A stretch of DNA of 64,000 nucleotides from Chryseobacterium culicis (GTDB lineage Bacteria; Bacteroidota; Bacteroidia; Flavobacteriales; Weeksellaceae): positions 62,001 to 126,000 of the forward strand of contig NZ_FNWQ01000001.1 in NCBI RefSeq assembly GCF_900108365.1. Reading direction: 5' to 3'. The notes under the pieces are model-generated. The model saw only the letters and a list, made by a program, of their open reading frames with translations, did no database searches and was not told the origin of the DNA. Made by a program: the position numbers and the translations under genes. Shown here piece after piece: positions 19,765-29,304 of the stretch. Within the stretch, counting starts at the first letter, position 1. Every line of letters begins with the position of its first letter.

Positions 19765-20976
19765 TTATTTAAGCAGCTCAAAAATCTCTTCTTTCTGCGC
19801 TTCAATAGAAAATGGATAAATGGCTTTCTCAGAATTATTATGCAGTGTATTCCAGGTAGATTCATTGGTACAGATTTCAATAATATTATCTGCAAATTTT
19901 TGATAATCTTCATTTCCTGAAATTAAGGCAGTAACTCCGTTTTCCAAAAACATACCTTCAGCACCAATTTCAGTAGTTAATACCGGAAGGGTGTATTCTA
20001 AAGCCTGGCCGATTTTACCTTTTACCCCTGCTCCAAATCTCAATGGAGAAACAGAAGCAAAACATTTTTCGTAGTAAGGGATAATATCTTCGACAAAGCC
20101 TGCAATTTCAAACCTTTCAGAATTCATTTTTTCAATAGATTCAGGTGCTTTCGAACCTATGATGGTGATCTTAAGATCTGGTAATACGTTCCACACCAAA
20201 GGCATAATATGATGATAAAGGATTTCTACCGCATCCACATTAGGATCATGCAAAAAAGTACCTATAAAGAAAATACCTTCCCTTTTTTCAAATGACGGCA
20301 TATCTTCAGGTTTCACTTTTAAATTATGAACATTGCTTACCGTAAAAAGTTTAGACGGATCTACAAAGGCAGTCATAAACTCTTTCTCCTTATCGCTTAT
20401 CACCGCGATTTTATCAGCCTGCTTGCAAAGTTCAGTTTCTATATGTTTATAATAGACAAGCTCCTTGGCTCTGTTCTTATCATATTTTATTTCAAGACCT
20501 CTTTCCATTCTCAGATAATGGATATCTACCATATCGTAAACAATCTTGGCTTGTGGAGCCTTTTTTCTGAAAAAATCCAAATAATGTTCAAAAAGTTCAG
20601 GTCTGTGGCACCATACAAAGTCCAGTGTTGGAAGAAGGTTATTGATGAAGTGCTTTTTACCTTTCATAATGCCATACTGACCTATAAAAGGAGTATAAAC
20701 CATTACATTGTGATCATTCAGATTCTGAATATATTTTTTCGATTCTAGTTTTGGAATAGCCTTTCTCCAATCCATCAGATACACATTATAGTGCTTAGCC
20801 AGAAACTTGGCAATTTCGGTAATCCTGTTAGACGCAGAATCTTTATCAAATGTAGGAATCTGGCTGTCTACGATGAGAACATTCTTTTTATTGGGATCAG
20901 GAATAATGTTCTTTACTGATAAAGGATAATGCCTTTTTAAGTATATATAATTTTTTATTTTTCTTTTGATACCCAT
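19765..20976 (-). CDS. Family 4-like glycosyltransferase
   Basis: 403 aa, GT-B fold. The N-terminal half has NVLIVDSQIPTFDKDSASNR and DYKVYDMVDIHYLRMERG-like context (YDMVDIHYLRMERG, ~173-186). The C-terminal Glycos_transf_1-type half has FIGTFLHDPNVDAV, LKITIIGSKAPE and GAGVKGKIGQALEYTLPVLTT, a variant of the sugar-nucleotide site. Last gene of the minus-strand glycan operon, five bases after the preceding gene. Predicted cytoplasmic, acting on a lipid-linked glycan. Confidence 0.82.
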   Translation of the reverse strand: MGIKRKIKNYIYLKRHYPLSVKNIIPDPNKKNVLIVDSQIPTFDKDSASNRITEIAKFLAKHYNVYLMDWRKAIPKLESKKYIQNLNDHNVMVYTPFIGQYGIMKGKKHFINNLLPTLDFVWCHRPELFEHYLDFFRKKAPQAKIVYDMVDIHYLRMERGLEIKYDKNRAKELVYYKHIETELCKQADKIAVISDKEKEFMTAFVDPSKLFTVSNVHNLKVKPEDMPSFEKREGIFFIGTFLHDPNVDAVEILYHHIMPLVWNVLPDLKITIIGSKAPESIEKMNSERFEIAGFVEDIIPYYEKCFASVSPLRFGAGVKGKIGQALEYTLPVLTTEIGAEGMFLENGVTALISGNEDYQKFADNIIEICTNESTWNTLHNNSEKAIYPFSIEAQKEEIFELLK

Positions 20977-20981
20977 GATCT

Positions 20982-21929
20982 TTATAATTTGAATATTTTC
21001 TTTGTAAAGTTTCGGACACTGTATTTATCAATAATATCCTGAGAAATTTCCTGGTAATCAAGCTTCAGAAAATTTTTAATCTCATCCGTATTTATGCGGT
21101 TGCTGTCTATGATCAATATATTATTAGGGTGATAAAATTCATATTCTTGTACTGCTGTGTTGGTTGTAATGAGTTTTTTTCTGTATCCTAAACTTTCAAA
21201 CGTTCTGAAAGATAATCCTTTCTGATCTTTTCTCTGAATGTCAATCATTGCTTTAGACTGGGCAATCAATTTCTTGGTTTCATCAAGTGAAAGATATCTT
21301 GTGGTTGAAATTAAATGAGGATATTCTAATTTTTGATACCAAAATAATACAAAATAAATACTTAATCCTCCTTCAGCCAAAGCTGTTGAAACCGCATTGA
21401 TTTCATCAATTCTGGAATCATAAGACGAAACATTGAAAATGTCATACTTTATTTCTTCCGGTTCTAACGTCTCATCATAAATGAAATTAGACGTTTCAAT
21501 AAAGTTGTATTTTTTAATGTCCCCTTTTTCATACGAGTAAATTTCGTCAAAAAAATGGGCAATTTCAAGCTGTCTAGGAAATTTTTTACAGCTGTCATAT
21601 AAATACGCCGTAAATGTCTCTGTATTACTCTTTAACTGTTTTAATAAAGAATCATCCAGCATATCGGGTCTGATCACAAAAATAATATCCTGCTTCTCTT
21701 TTATCCGGTCTAAAATCTGCTGATTGAAATATTTCTTTTTTATGTTACTTCCAAATAATTTGGTAATGCCATTCCAGACTTTTACAAAAATATTGGGGTA
21801 CTTATATTTTATAGTATCTGTTTTAATATCAGTGACCACAATATTATGATGAGAACTCAGCTCCTGAACAACAAAATCTAGATAGCCATACGCAAAAGGG
21901 TAAATTAAAGTAATTTTCTTTGACGTCAT
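20982..21929 (-). CDS. Putative glycosyltransferase-like protein, paralog of the 22935-23912 gene
   Basis: 315 aa with no standard GT motif that I can name. It shares with the 22935-23912 product the segments TAYLYDSCKKFPR / VTYLYDNLERVPV, FDEIYSYEKGDIKKYNF / FDKVFSFDYIDVKKHGF, KGLSFRTFESLGYRKKLITTN / YGLSFRVFEAMALEKKIITDN and FYHPNNILI / FYNPNNILI. The conserved C-terminal F-E-x-x-x-x-x-K-K block resembles the GT-B donor site of CgeB-like glycosyltransferases. The start overlaps the upstream stop by 4 bases (ATGA), implying coupled translation. Confidence 0.7.
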   Translation of the reverse strand: MTSKKITLIYPFAYGYLDFVVQELSSHHNIVVTDIKTDTIKYKYPNIFVKVWNGITKLFGSNIKKKYFNQQILDRIKEKQDIIFVIRPDMLDDSLLKQLKSNTETFTAYLYDSCKKFPRQLEIAHFFDEIYSYEKGDIKKYNFIETSNFIYDETLEPEEIKYDIFNVSSYDSRIDEINAVSTALAEGGLSIYFVLFWYQKLEYPHLISTTRYLSLDETKKLIAQSKAMIDIQRKDQKGLSFRTFESLGYRKKLITTNTAVQEYEFYHPNNILIIDSNRINTDEIKNFLKLDYQEISQDIIDKYSVRNFTKKIFKL

Positions 21930-22915
21930 TTTTTAAATATTTCTTTCAGCTTATTTTCAAATGCAATTTCTTCATTCAAAACCATATTTTTATAGGTGCT
22001 GAACTGCGAAATATGATCAGGATAGTGGTTCAAAACGTCTTTTATTTTTGCAATAATTTCGGGAATTGCCTTTTCACTAAAGTTGAATTTGTACTCGTCA
22101 GGAATCATCAGATCCTCATAAAAAGCTGAAGATCCGTTTCTTCCGGAAATAATACAGCAATCCTGAGATACAGATTCACGGAGCATTTTATCTCTTCCGG
22201 GATTTTCACCAAAATCTACATAGAGTAATGATTTTGCCATCAAATCCTGAATTTGATCTGCATTCATATTTTGTACGGGAATCCACTGTAAATCAGGAGA
22301 ATTCTTAATCAGTTCAGAAAGCTCTTTTTTTCCTTTTCGGGGATTATATAGAATCGTTTTGTTGGAAAGATCTTTTTGGATTCTGCCCGTATTTTTTAAA
22401 AAGCTTGGGTTAATATAATCACAAACAAAATCTATCTGGCTGGAAGGAATGCCATGGTCTTTTATATATATTGAAGATCTGTAAGACTGTGCCCACTGAT
22501 AGACATTAGGTAAATGTTCAAAATGATATTCTTTATCATTCTGTTTATAAAATAATTTCGTGAAGATGCTTTGTCTCCGTATTCTGTGATCCATCAGGAT
22601 CTTGTAAAAATCTACGCTCAGCCACCAGATAACCTTTTGACTTTCAGGGTGTTTTTTTACAAGAAAAGTCATAGATTCCGGGATGATTAGAATATTTTCG
22701 GGTTTATCTTCTACAATTTCAATTTCTTTGGTAGTGTAAACATTGTAATTGACGGGCTTAGCATTTTTTCTTTGAGGAATATAATGCATGAAAACATTTG
22801 TAATTCCTAAATGGTGCAGCTTGTCAGCAAATTGATGCAAAGCTTCCGGGCCTCCGGTAACACTGTTTGGAGGACAAAATATAATTATTTTTGATTGATC
22901 TGTATGTGTAAGCAT
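21926..22915 (-). CDS. Putative GT-B-like glycosyltransferase, unclassified
   Basis: 329 aa. It begins with IIIFCPPNSVTGGPEALHQFADKL, a glycine-rich loop reminiscent of the N-terminal acceptor loop of GT-B enzymes. WWLSVDFY (~95), KTILYNPRKGKKE (~187) and YVDFGENPGRDKMLRESVSQDCCIISG (C-terminal half) suggest the donor domain. I cannot assign a CAZy family. Overlaps its downstream neighbour by 4 bases and follows its upstream neighbour by 19 bases. Confidence 0.68.
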   Translation of the reverse strand: MLTHTDQSKIIIFCPPNSVTGGPEALHQFADKLHHLGITNVFMHYIPQRKNAKPVNYNVYTTKEIEIVEDKPENILIIPESMTFLVKKHPESQKVIWWLSVDFYKILMDHRIRRQSIFTKLFYKQNDKEYHFEHLPNVYQWAQSYRSSIYIKDHGIPSSQIDFVCDYINPSFLKNTGRIQKDLSNKTILYNPRKGKKELSELIKNSPDLQWIPVQNMNADQIQDLMAKSLLYVDFGENPGRDKMLRESVSQDCCIISGRNGSSAFYEDLMIPDEYKFNFSEKAIPEIIAKIKDVLNHYPDHISQFSTYKNMVLNEEIAFENKLKEIFKK

Positions 22916-22934
22916 GATTTTCAGGTCACAATGT

Positions 22935-23912
22935 TTAGGATAATTGAAAAACTCTTTCTATCCAGCTGTCCAGAGTGTATCGTGCATAGATTTCCTCAGG
23001 AATTTTTTCATAAGGCGTTTCAAAGAAAGATTTGTCAAGATTACTACTATTTTTGTTTAAAATCAAAATATTATTGGGATTGTAAAAATCATATGTTTTA
23101 ATAGCTTCATTATCAGTAATGATTTTCTTCTCCAGAGCCATGGCTTCAAATACTCTGAAGCTAAGCCCATACTGTCCTTCGCGCATCAGATCCAGTAAAA
23201 CTTTTGCATTTTTGTAATATTTGGGAAGATCATTATGAGGAATCTTTTTTATACTGAAAATCAGGAAAAGATTTTTAGGCACCGTAATGAACATATTCGT
23301 CAGCTGATGTTTCCATGATTTTTTTCCGATGATCATAATCTGGAATTTCAGTCCCTGTTCAATCAGTTTTTTGGCGAGAAGTTTTATAAGGGTTACTCTT
23401 CTGTTATCGTAAGAGGTAATGTAGAAAAGATCCATTTCAGGGCGCTGGTCTTCTTTCTTGCAGTGCGGCAGATAAATATAATTGGTCAGTTTCTCAAAAC
23501 CATGTTTTTTAACATCTATATAATCAAAGGAAAATACTTTGTCAAAAAGATACAGTTTATCTTCTACAGGCACTCTTTCAAGGTTATCATAAAGGTAAGT
23601 AACCAGGCGGTCTGTATACTTGCGGATTTTTTGAAGGGTAGAAAGATCAAATGTATCCGGATTCATTACAAGAATCTGATCCTGATGTCCTAGTCTTTCC
23701 AGAGAATCCAGAACATATTTCTGTCTTTTTTCAGTCTTAAGATTTTTATTTAAAAAAGTTTTGCTTAAAGCATTGACAGCTCTTTCATTGAAGTTGGAAT
23801 GAGTAACGGTACTGATCTTTATATGATGGGCATCAATACCCCGTTTGCATAATGTCTCAACAATATACTTATCATAATCCCAAAAATCATAACTAATGAT
23901 ACAAATCTTCAT
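22935..23912 (-). CDS. Putative glycosyltransferase-like protein, paralog of the 20982-21929 gene
   Basis: 325 aa. An N-terminal Rossmann-like strand MKICIISYDFWDYD, a charged middle region, FYITSYDNRRVTLIKLLAKKL (~165), FQIMIIGKKSWKH (~190) and the donor-site-like GLSFRVFEAMALEKKIITDN near ~265. It retains more of a canonical GT-B/CgeB-like C-terminal half than its paralog. It starts 4 bases after the preceding glycosyltransferase. The pair may add related sugars in sequence. Confidence 0.7.
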   Translation of the reverse strand: MKICIISYDFWDYDKYIVETLCKRGIDAHHIKISTVTHSNFNERAVNALSKTFLNKNLKTEKRQKYVLDSLERLGHQDQILVMNPDTFDLSTLQKIRKYTDRLVTYLYDNLERVPVEDKLYLFDKVFSFDYIDVKKHGFEKLTNYIYLPHCKKEDQRPEMDLFYITSYDNRRVTLIKLLAKKLIEQGLKFQIMIIGKKSWKHQLTNMFITVPKNLFLIFSIKKIPHNDLPKYYKNAKVLLDLMREGQYGLSFRVFEAMALEKKIITDNEAIKTYDFYNPNNILILNKNSSNLDKSFFETPYEKIPEEIYARYTLDSWIERVFQLS

Positions 23913-23916
23913 TCAA

Positions 23917-24663
23917 CTAATTTTGCTCTTTTTTTAATGATTCGTAGGTTTCATAAACGCTTAAAGATTGCAGATAAGATAACTGATATCCTTCTTTTCC
24001 GTCTAGAATGCCTAGCCTCATTATATAGGCCTTAAAGAATTTAAAAGCTGTTTTAAGATATTGAACTAAAACACTGTACTTTTTCCCTTTTGCAGCCAGT
24101 TCTTTCCCCTTTAAAACTCCATAATGAATCATCTTTTTTCTATAGGATTCATAATCTGAAACGGAGTAATGTAGTAATTTATTTTTTAAAATCCCAACAG
24201 TTCCGTTGACTTCCAGTGTTTCATGCACTTTTTTATCTGCCATGTATCTGGCCTTCGATTTTCTGAACAGTCTGAAGTTTTTATCTCCCTGTGTCCCTGA
24301 AAAATGAATAGGTTTCTGAGCAAAAAAGAATTTCCTGTAAAAAAAGTAGGCATCTTTTTGCCCGGGTTTATTCAGCTCATTAATAATTTCCTGCTTCAGT
24401 GCCGGGGTAATTCTTTCATCTCCATCCAAAAATAAAACCCAGTCATTTTTTGCAGCATCCAGAGCCAGATTTCTTTGCTTTGTAAAGTCTTCAAATTTAT
24501 TTTGAATTACTTTTACATTAGAGAATTTCTTTGCAATTTCTACAGTCTTATCCGTACTAAAAGAGTCTACTACTATTATTTCATCGCAGAAATCAAAAGA
24601 CTCCAGGACATCCTGTATATTTTTTTCTTCATTATATGTTATGATTAAACCACTTATATTCAT
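23917..24663 (-). CDS. Family 2 glycosyltransferase, WaaE/KdtX-like
   Basis: 248 aa. ISGLIITYNEEKNI at the N-terminus, DEIIVVDSFSTDKT (~30) and the catalytic/metal motif FLDGDERI (~78) define a GT-A family 2 enzyme. VHETLEV near 155 is typical of LPS-core beta-glucosyltransferases of the WaaE type. ATG at 24663 preferred over the immediately preceding GTG. A homologous gene lies two positions upstream at 25485-26273. The 55-bp gap before it is the largest within the operon. Confidence 0.85.
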   Translation of the reverse strand: MNISGLIITYNEEKNIQDVLESFDFCDEIIVVDSFSTDKTVEIAKKFSNVKVIQNKFEDFTKQRNLALDAAKNDWVLFLDGDERITPALKQEIINELNKPGQKDAYFFYRKFFFAQKPIHFSGTQGDKNFRLFRKSKARYMADKKVHETLEVNGTVGILKNKLLHYSVSDYESYRKKMIHYGVLKGKELAAKGKKYSVLVQYLKTAFKFFKAYIMRLGILDGKEGYQLSYLQSLSVYETYESLKKEQN

Positions 24664-24718
24664 CACAACGATTTGTTTGATAGAGAAGTACGTAAAATAC
24701 CCCTTTAAAATTGTTTTT

Positions 24719-25483
24719 TTAAAATAGTTTTAATCTTCCAAAGATAAGTTTTAATTTGAACTTTATGATCGAATCTTTACCTTTTATATCAACTCTGCAT
24801 AGTTCATACGGATGCCGGGTTGGGTAGTAATTAACTCTATTTCCAATTCTTACTGCAAAATCAATTCCTATTTTTTTTAAAACGGAAAAAAAGGCATTTT
24901 TTTCCTCTTCTTTATTGGGATACTTGCCAAAAGGATATGCCAAAACCTTGGAGTAGGCTATATTTTGTGCATCAAGAATGTTCATGTTCTTTTCTAGATC
25001 TTTTTCTATAAGATCCAGTGTTCTGTTTTTCAGGTTTTCATGGGAATGCGTATGAAGGGCTATTTCAAAGTAATCTTTGTCCAGCGTTCTGATGTCATCA
25101 AAGGTCATCATCTGATAATTTTTATATCCGTCTTGTATGAATCCTGTGGGGATAAAAATAGTTGCCTTCAGATTGTATTTTTTCAGTAAGGACGGGAGGT
25201 ATTCAAGATTATTCCTGTAGCCATCGTCAAAGGTGATGATGATATTTTTTTTAGTGGAAGCAGTAAGCTCAGAAAAGAACTGACAAGTATATTTTTTGCG
25301 GCTTAAATAAGAGAACTGCTGTTCAAGGTTTTGCAGGCTGACCGTAAGATCTTCGTGGCTTTCTTTTTCTATCTGATGATACATAAGAATAACCAGTCTG
25401 TTATGCGGAAAAGCAAATAGATAGAGACGGAAATACAGGACAATAAATACCGCCAGCACCATAAGAATAAGATAAAAAATCAT
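24719..25483 (-). CDS. Membrane-anchored polysaccharide deacetylase (NodB domain)
   Basis: 254 aa. One N-terminal membrane segment (~3-25), then a carbohydrate esterase family 4 domain: TFDDGYRNN (~90) with the catalytic/metal aspartates, HTHSHENL (~142) with the metal histidines, and YPFGKYPN (~185). Such enzymes remove N-acetyl groups from glycans in the cell wall, capsule or exopolysaccharide. Its start is one base from the stop of the WaaE-like gene before it, so it is embedded in the glycan operon and likely edits the product made there. Confidence 0.88.
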   Translation of the reverse strand: MIFYLILMVLAVFIVLYFRLYLFAFPHNRLVILMYHQIEKESHEDLTVSLQNLEQQFSYLSRKKYTCQFFSELTASTKKNIIITFDDGYRNNLEYLPSLLKKYNLKATIFIPTGFIQDGYKNYQMMTFDDIRTLDKDYFEIALHTHSHENLKNRTLDLIEKDLEKNMNILDAQNIAYSKVLAYPFGKYPNKEEEKNAFFSVLKKIGIDFAVRIGNRVNYYPTRHPYELCRVDIKGKDSIIKFKLKLIFGRLKLF

Positions 25484-25484
25484 G

Positions 25485-26273
25485 CTATTTTATTCTGTTT
25501 TTTTCCCTTTCTATTTCTGCCAGTCTGATTTTTTCTCGCAATTTTATATATTTCAAAAAGGTGTAATAAGACATTGTTTTAGCAATATAAAACCCGGGAA
25601 AACCGTCCAGAAAGCCCAGTTTGAAAATAAATACTTTGGTGAACTCAAAAACAGGGCTTACAATAATTTTGAACCTGTTTATTTTTTTTCCTCTTTCAAA
25701 CATCTTTTCCGCCATCATATCAGAATACTTATTGACTTTCGAGACATGATGATGAATGCTTTTATACGTGTAATGATCCAGTTTGCCATCCAGCAGCCCA
25801 GATTTCTGATCAGTGATCAGAAATTCATGTACTTTATCATCAGAATATCGGGCATACTTTTTTCTGAAAAGCCTTTCACGGCATACGCTTCCCCAGCCTC
25901 CGTACCTGATCAGGTGAATACCGAGATGATTGTTGAATTTGGCATTATATACATTGAATTCTGTATTTTCTGAAGAAATGATCTTTTTTATGGATCTTTT
26001 CATATCCTCATCGGGAACTTCGTCAGCGTCCAGAAACAGAACCCATTCATGGGAGCATAGATGAAGGGCATGGTTTTTTTGTTCACCATACCCATTAAAT
26101 TTTTTCTCAAAGAATTTGATCTGAGGATATTTCTGCGTACAGATCTCTTTGGTATTATCGGTAGAAAAGCTGTCAACAATAATAATTTCATCGGCTGTAT
26201 CTGCCAGAGAATCTAATAATCTTACGATATTTTCTTCTTCATTATAAGTAATGATTGCAAGGGAAAGAGCCAT
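25485..26273 (-). CDS. Family 2 glycosyltransferase, WaaE/KdtX-like
   Basis: 262 aa. LAIITYNEEENIVRLLDSL, DEIIIVDSFSTDNT and FLDADEVPD give the GT-A family 2 signature, and VHEFLI near 160 marks the WaaE-like group. Homologous to the 23917-24663 product over its whole length. The ATG follows the rocD stop codon with no intervening base, so translation is very probably coupled to rocD. Inferred role: sugar addition to LPS core or a surface polysaccharide. Confidence 0.87.
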   Translation of the reverse strand: MALSLAIITYNEEENIVRLLDSLADTADEIIIVDSFSTDNTKEICTQKYPQIKFFEKKFNGYGEQKNHALHLCSHEWVLFLDADEVPDEDMKRSIKKIISSENTEFNVYNAKFNNHLGIHLIRYGGWGSVCRERLFRKKYARYSDDKVHEFLITDQKSGLLDGKLDHYTYKSIHHHVSKVNKYSDMMAEKMFERGKKINRFKIIVSPVFEFTKVFIFKLGFLDGFPGFYIAKTMSYYTFLKYIKLREKIRLAEIEREKNRIK

Positions 26274-27521
26274 CTATTTATACTCGAGAATAGTCTTTTC
26301 AATAATCTTCACACAATCCAGCAATTGCTCTTCAGTAATTACCAATGGCGGTGCCAGTCTGATAATATTACCGTGTGTAGGTTTTGCAAGCAGTCCGTTT
26401 TCTTTTAACTGTAAGCAAAGGTTCCAGGCGGTAGAGCTTTCTGGGGTGTCATTGATCAGAATAGCATTTAAAAGTCCTTTTCCTCTTACTTTGGTAATAA
26501 GGTCCGTCTTTTCAATTAACTTGTTAATTTCAGCTCTGAATAACTGTCCTAAAGCTTCAGCTCTTTCAGATAACTTTTCTTCAGCTACAACATCCAGTGC
26601 TGCTACTGCCACTGCACAGGCAATCGGGTTTCCTCCGAATGTAGAGCCGTGTTGTCCGGGCTTGATAACATTCATAATGCTGTCATCCGCTAAAACTGCA
26701 GATACAGGATACATTCCTCCGGAAAGCGCTTTCCCTAAAATTAAAATATCCGGCTGTACCTCTTCGTGATGGCAGGCGATTAGTTTTCCTGTTCTCGCAA
26801 TTCCGGTCTGAACTTCGTCTGCAATGAAAAGAACGTTGTGTTTTTTACAAAGCTCAGAAGCATTTTTAAGGAAATTTTCATCCGGAACATATACACCCGC
26901 TTCTCCCTGAATAGGTTCTACCAGGAATGCGGCAATATTTGCGGCATCTCTGTTAAGAACCTCTTCTAAAGCATTGATATCGTTATAAGGAATTTTGATA
27001 AATCCAGGGGTAAAAGGTCCGTAGTTTTGGTTGGCATCCGGATCATTAGAGAAAGAAACAATAGTTGTAGTTCTTCCGTGGAAATTATTTTCGCAAACGA
27101 TGATTTTTGCTGCGTTTTCTGCAATTCCCTTTACTTCATAACTCCATTTTCTTGCCAGTTTTACGGCTGTTTCCACAGCTTCAGCTCCGGAGTTCATTGG
27201 TAAAACCTTATCAAAACCGAAAAGAGTTGTAATTTTCTGTTCGTATTCTCCTAATTTGGAATTGTAGAACGCCCTTGATGTTAAAGCCAGCTTTTGAGCC
27301 TGCTCTACTAAAGCGCCTACAATTTTAGGGTGGGAGTGCCCCTGGTTCACGGCAGAATATGCTGAAAGAAAATCATAATATCTTTTGCCCTCTACATCCC
27401 AAACGAAAACACCTTCTCCACGATCCAGAACTACTGGAAGAGGGTGGTAATTGTGCGCTCCATGTTTGTCTTCAAGGTCAATAAAATACTGTGAGTTTTT
27501 TGTTTGTTCTGCTGTTGACAT
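26274..27521 (-). CDS. rocD: Ornithine--oxo-acid transaminase
   Basis: 415 aa. PLP-dependent class III aminotransferase converting ornithine plus 2-oxoglutarate to glutamate semialdehyde, linking arginine breakdown to proline and glutamate. Family features: [59 protein letters not shown] and ILGKALSGG with the PLP lysine. The ATG at 27521 is preferred over an in-frame TTG at 27551, which lies upstream of the -7 box. It leads the minus-strand run of glycan genes and touches the next gene directly. Confidence 0.94.
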   Translation of the reverse strand: MSTAEQTKNSQYFIDLEDKHGAHNYHPLPVVLDRGEGVFVWDVEGKRYYDFLSAYSAVNQGHSHPKIVGALVEQAQKLALTSRAFYNSKLGEYEQKITTLFGFDKVLPMNSGAEAVETAVKLARKWSYEVKGIAENAAKIIVCENNFHGRTTTIVSFSNDPDANQNYGPFTPGFIKIPYNDINALEEVLNRDAANIAAFLVEPIQGEAGVYVPDENFLKNASELCKKHNVLFIADEVQTGIARTGKLIACHHEEVQPDILILGKALSGGMYPVSAVLADDSIMNVIKPGQHGSTFGGNPIACAVAVAALDVVAEEKLSERAEALGQLFRAEINKLIEKTDLITKVRGKGLLNAILINDTPESSTAWNLCLQLKENGLLAKPTHGNIIRLAPPLVITEEQLLDCVKIIEKTILEYK

Positions 27522-27538
27522 ATTTTTTTGATTTTCAA

Positions 27539-27546
27539 CAAAATTA
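27539..27546 (-). promoter_or_regulatory. -7 box (TAATTTTG) of the rocD-glycan operon
   Basis: TAATTTTG ends 17 bases before the rocD ATG. TTG at 27571-27573 gives a 24-base spacer, one base above the usual range. It excludes the longer TTG-initiated form of RocD. Confidence 0.55.
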
Positions 27547-27805
27547 CACAATATTAATGATATGGATGAACAAATGCGCAGTAAGGTTTTGGGATATAAT
27601 TGAAGTAGTTTTTAGGTGGAATCATGTCGTATTAGAAAATATTTTGTTTTTAGAAAGGTAGTTTTTAGGTATTATATCTTTCTTACGGCAGGTTTTTTAT
27701 TTTCGCTTCTTTATTAATTTTTATTCACGATAGATGGTAGAGTACTATGATAACCTTTATGATATCTTGCTTAAATACTTTCTCTATGAATGAAACAAAA
27801 TAAAA

Positions 27806-27830
27806 ACTGCCTCAGAAAGAGGCAGTTTCA
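27806..27830 (-). terminator. Terminator of the accB-accC operon
   Basis: Stem AAACTGCCTC/GAGGCAGTTT, loop AGAAA, followed on the minus strand by T4ATT. Confidence 0.88.
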
Positions 27831-27850
27831 TTGTTTGTTTTTCAATAATC

Positions 27851-29206
27851 TTAGTGATTATCATATTTTCTGTCCATTACAAAATCTTCCATGAATTTTG
27901 TAGTGTAATTTCCTGAAAGGTAATCTTCATTGTCCATCAGCTGTCTGTGGAAAGGAATCGTTGTCTTTACGCCCTCAATATAGAATTCCTCAAGAGCACG
28001 TCTCATCTTTGCAATAGCTTCCTCGCGGGTCTGAGCCGTAGTGATAAGCTTAGCAATCATAGAGTCGTAATTAGAAGGGATTGTATATCCGGAATACACG
28101 TGTGTATCTACTCTGATTCCGTGTCCTCCAGGGATGTTTAATCCTGTGATTTTTCCTGGGGACGGTCTGAAGTCTGCGTAAGGATCTTCAGCGTTGATTC
28201 TACATTCAATTGAATGTAATTTAGGATAATAGTTAATTCCTGAAATAGGAGTTCCTGCAGCAAGAAGAATTTGTTCTCTGATCAGGTCATAATCAATTAC
28301 CTGCTCAGTGATAGGGTGTTCTACCTGGATTCTTGTATTCATTTCCATGAAATAGAAATTTCTGTGCTTGTCTACAAGGAATTCGATCGTTCCCACTCCT
28401 TCATATCCGATAAATTCAGCAGCTTTTACAGCGGCTTCACCCATTTTCTCACGAAGTTCATCTGTCATGAACGGAGAAGGTGTTTCTTCGGTTAATTTCT
28501 GATTTCTTCTCTGTACGGAACAGTCTCTTTCAGAAAGGTGGCAGGCTTTACCGAATTGGTCACCGGCAACCTGAATTTCAATATGTCTGGGCTCTTCAAT
28601 CAGTTTTTCCATGTACATCCCTCCGTTTCCGAAGGCCGCTACAGCTTCCTGAATGGCAGACTCCCAGTGGTCTTTAAGGTCTTCAGCTTTCCAAACAGCT
28701 CTCATCCCTTTTCCACCACCACCGGCAGTAGCTTTAATCATTACAGGGTATCCTGTTTCTTCTGCTACTTTTACAGCGTGCTCGTAAGATTCGATCAATC
28801 CGTCAGAACCGGGTACGCACGGTACACCTGCTGCTTTCATGGTAGCCTTAGCGTTTGCTTTATCTCCCATTTTCTCAATCTGTTCTGGAGAAGCACCAAT
28901 AAATTTGATACCATTCTTCTGGCAGATTCTTGAAAAGTTAGCATTCTCAGACAAGAATCCGTAACCTGGGTGAATCGCGTCTGCATTGGTGATTTCGGCA
29001 GCAGCAATAATGTTTGGAATTTTAAGATATGAGTCTTTACTCATTGCGGGGCCGATACATACCGCTTCGTCAGCAAATCTTACGTGAAGACTGTCTTTAT
29101 CAGCAGTAGAGTATACCGCAACGGTTTTGATCCCCATTTCTTTACAAGTACGTAAAATACGCATTGCAATTTCGCCACGATTGGCTATTAATATTTTTTT
29201 GAACAT
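27851..29206 (-). CDS. accC: Acetyl-CoA carboxylase biotin carboxylase subunit
   Basis: 451 aa. ATP-dependent carboxylation of the biotin on AccB, the first half-reaction of acetyl-CoA carboxylase. N-terminal [20 protein letters not shown]-grasp glycine-rich loop [12 protein letters not shown], and the catalytic segment [13 protein letters not shown] are all present. The ATG at 29206 is preferred over the in-frame TTG three codons earlier. It follows accB after a 98-bp spacer that contains tandem repeats and a possible hairpin. Ends at a strong terminator. Confidence 0.97.
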   Translation of the reverse strand: MFKKILIANRGEIAMRILRTCKEMGIKTVAVYSTADKDSLHVRFADEAVCIGPAMSKDSYLKIPNIIAAAEITNADAIHPGYGFLSENANFSRICQKNGIKFIGASPEQIEKMGDKANAKATMKAAGVPCVPGSDGLIESYEHAVKVAEETGYPVMIKATAGGGGKGMRAVWKAEDLKDHWESAIQEAVAAFGNGGMYMEKLIEEPRHIEIQVAGDQFGKACHLSERDCSVQRRNQKLTEETPSPFMTDELREKMGEAAVKAAEFIGYEGVGTIEFLVDKHRNFYFMEMNTRIQVEHPITEQVIDYDLIREQILLAAGTPISGINYYPKLHSIECRINAEDPYADFRPSPGKITGLNIPGGHGIRVDTHVYSGYTIPSNYDSMIAKLITTAQTREEAIAKMRRALEEFYIEGVKTTIPFHRQLMDNEDYLSGNYTTKFMEDFVMDRKYDNH

Positions 29207-29213
29207 CTTCTTC

Positions 29214-29245
29214 AATTTGAAAATTAGATAATTTGAAAATTAGAT
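29214..29245. repeat. Two tandem copies of a 16-bp repeat in the accB-accC spacer
   Basis: AATTTGAAAATTAGAT occurs at 29214-29229 and again at 29230-29245. The following bases (29260-29300) carry repeated TCTAACATCTAA-like units that are partly complementary to the first set, so the spacer transcript could fold into an imperfect hairpin. AATTTGAAAAT-type repeats recur between genes in flavobacteria as far as I know. Confidence 0.75.
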
Positions 29246-29304
29246 AATGTTATTTTAATGTAGAATTTAATCTAACATCTAATGTCTAACATCTAACTTC
29301 TAAA

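Larger units (their letters stand above)
27522..27850. other. 329-bp intergenic region between accC and rocD
   Basis: Holds the rocD promoter box near 27540, a 13-base direct repeat GTAGTTTTTAGGT at 27605-27617 and 27658-27670, and the accC terminator at 27806-27830. I see no coding sequence or RNA gene. Confidence 0.6.
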
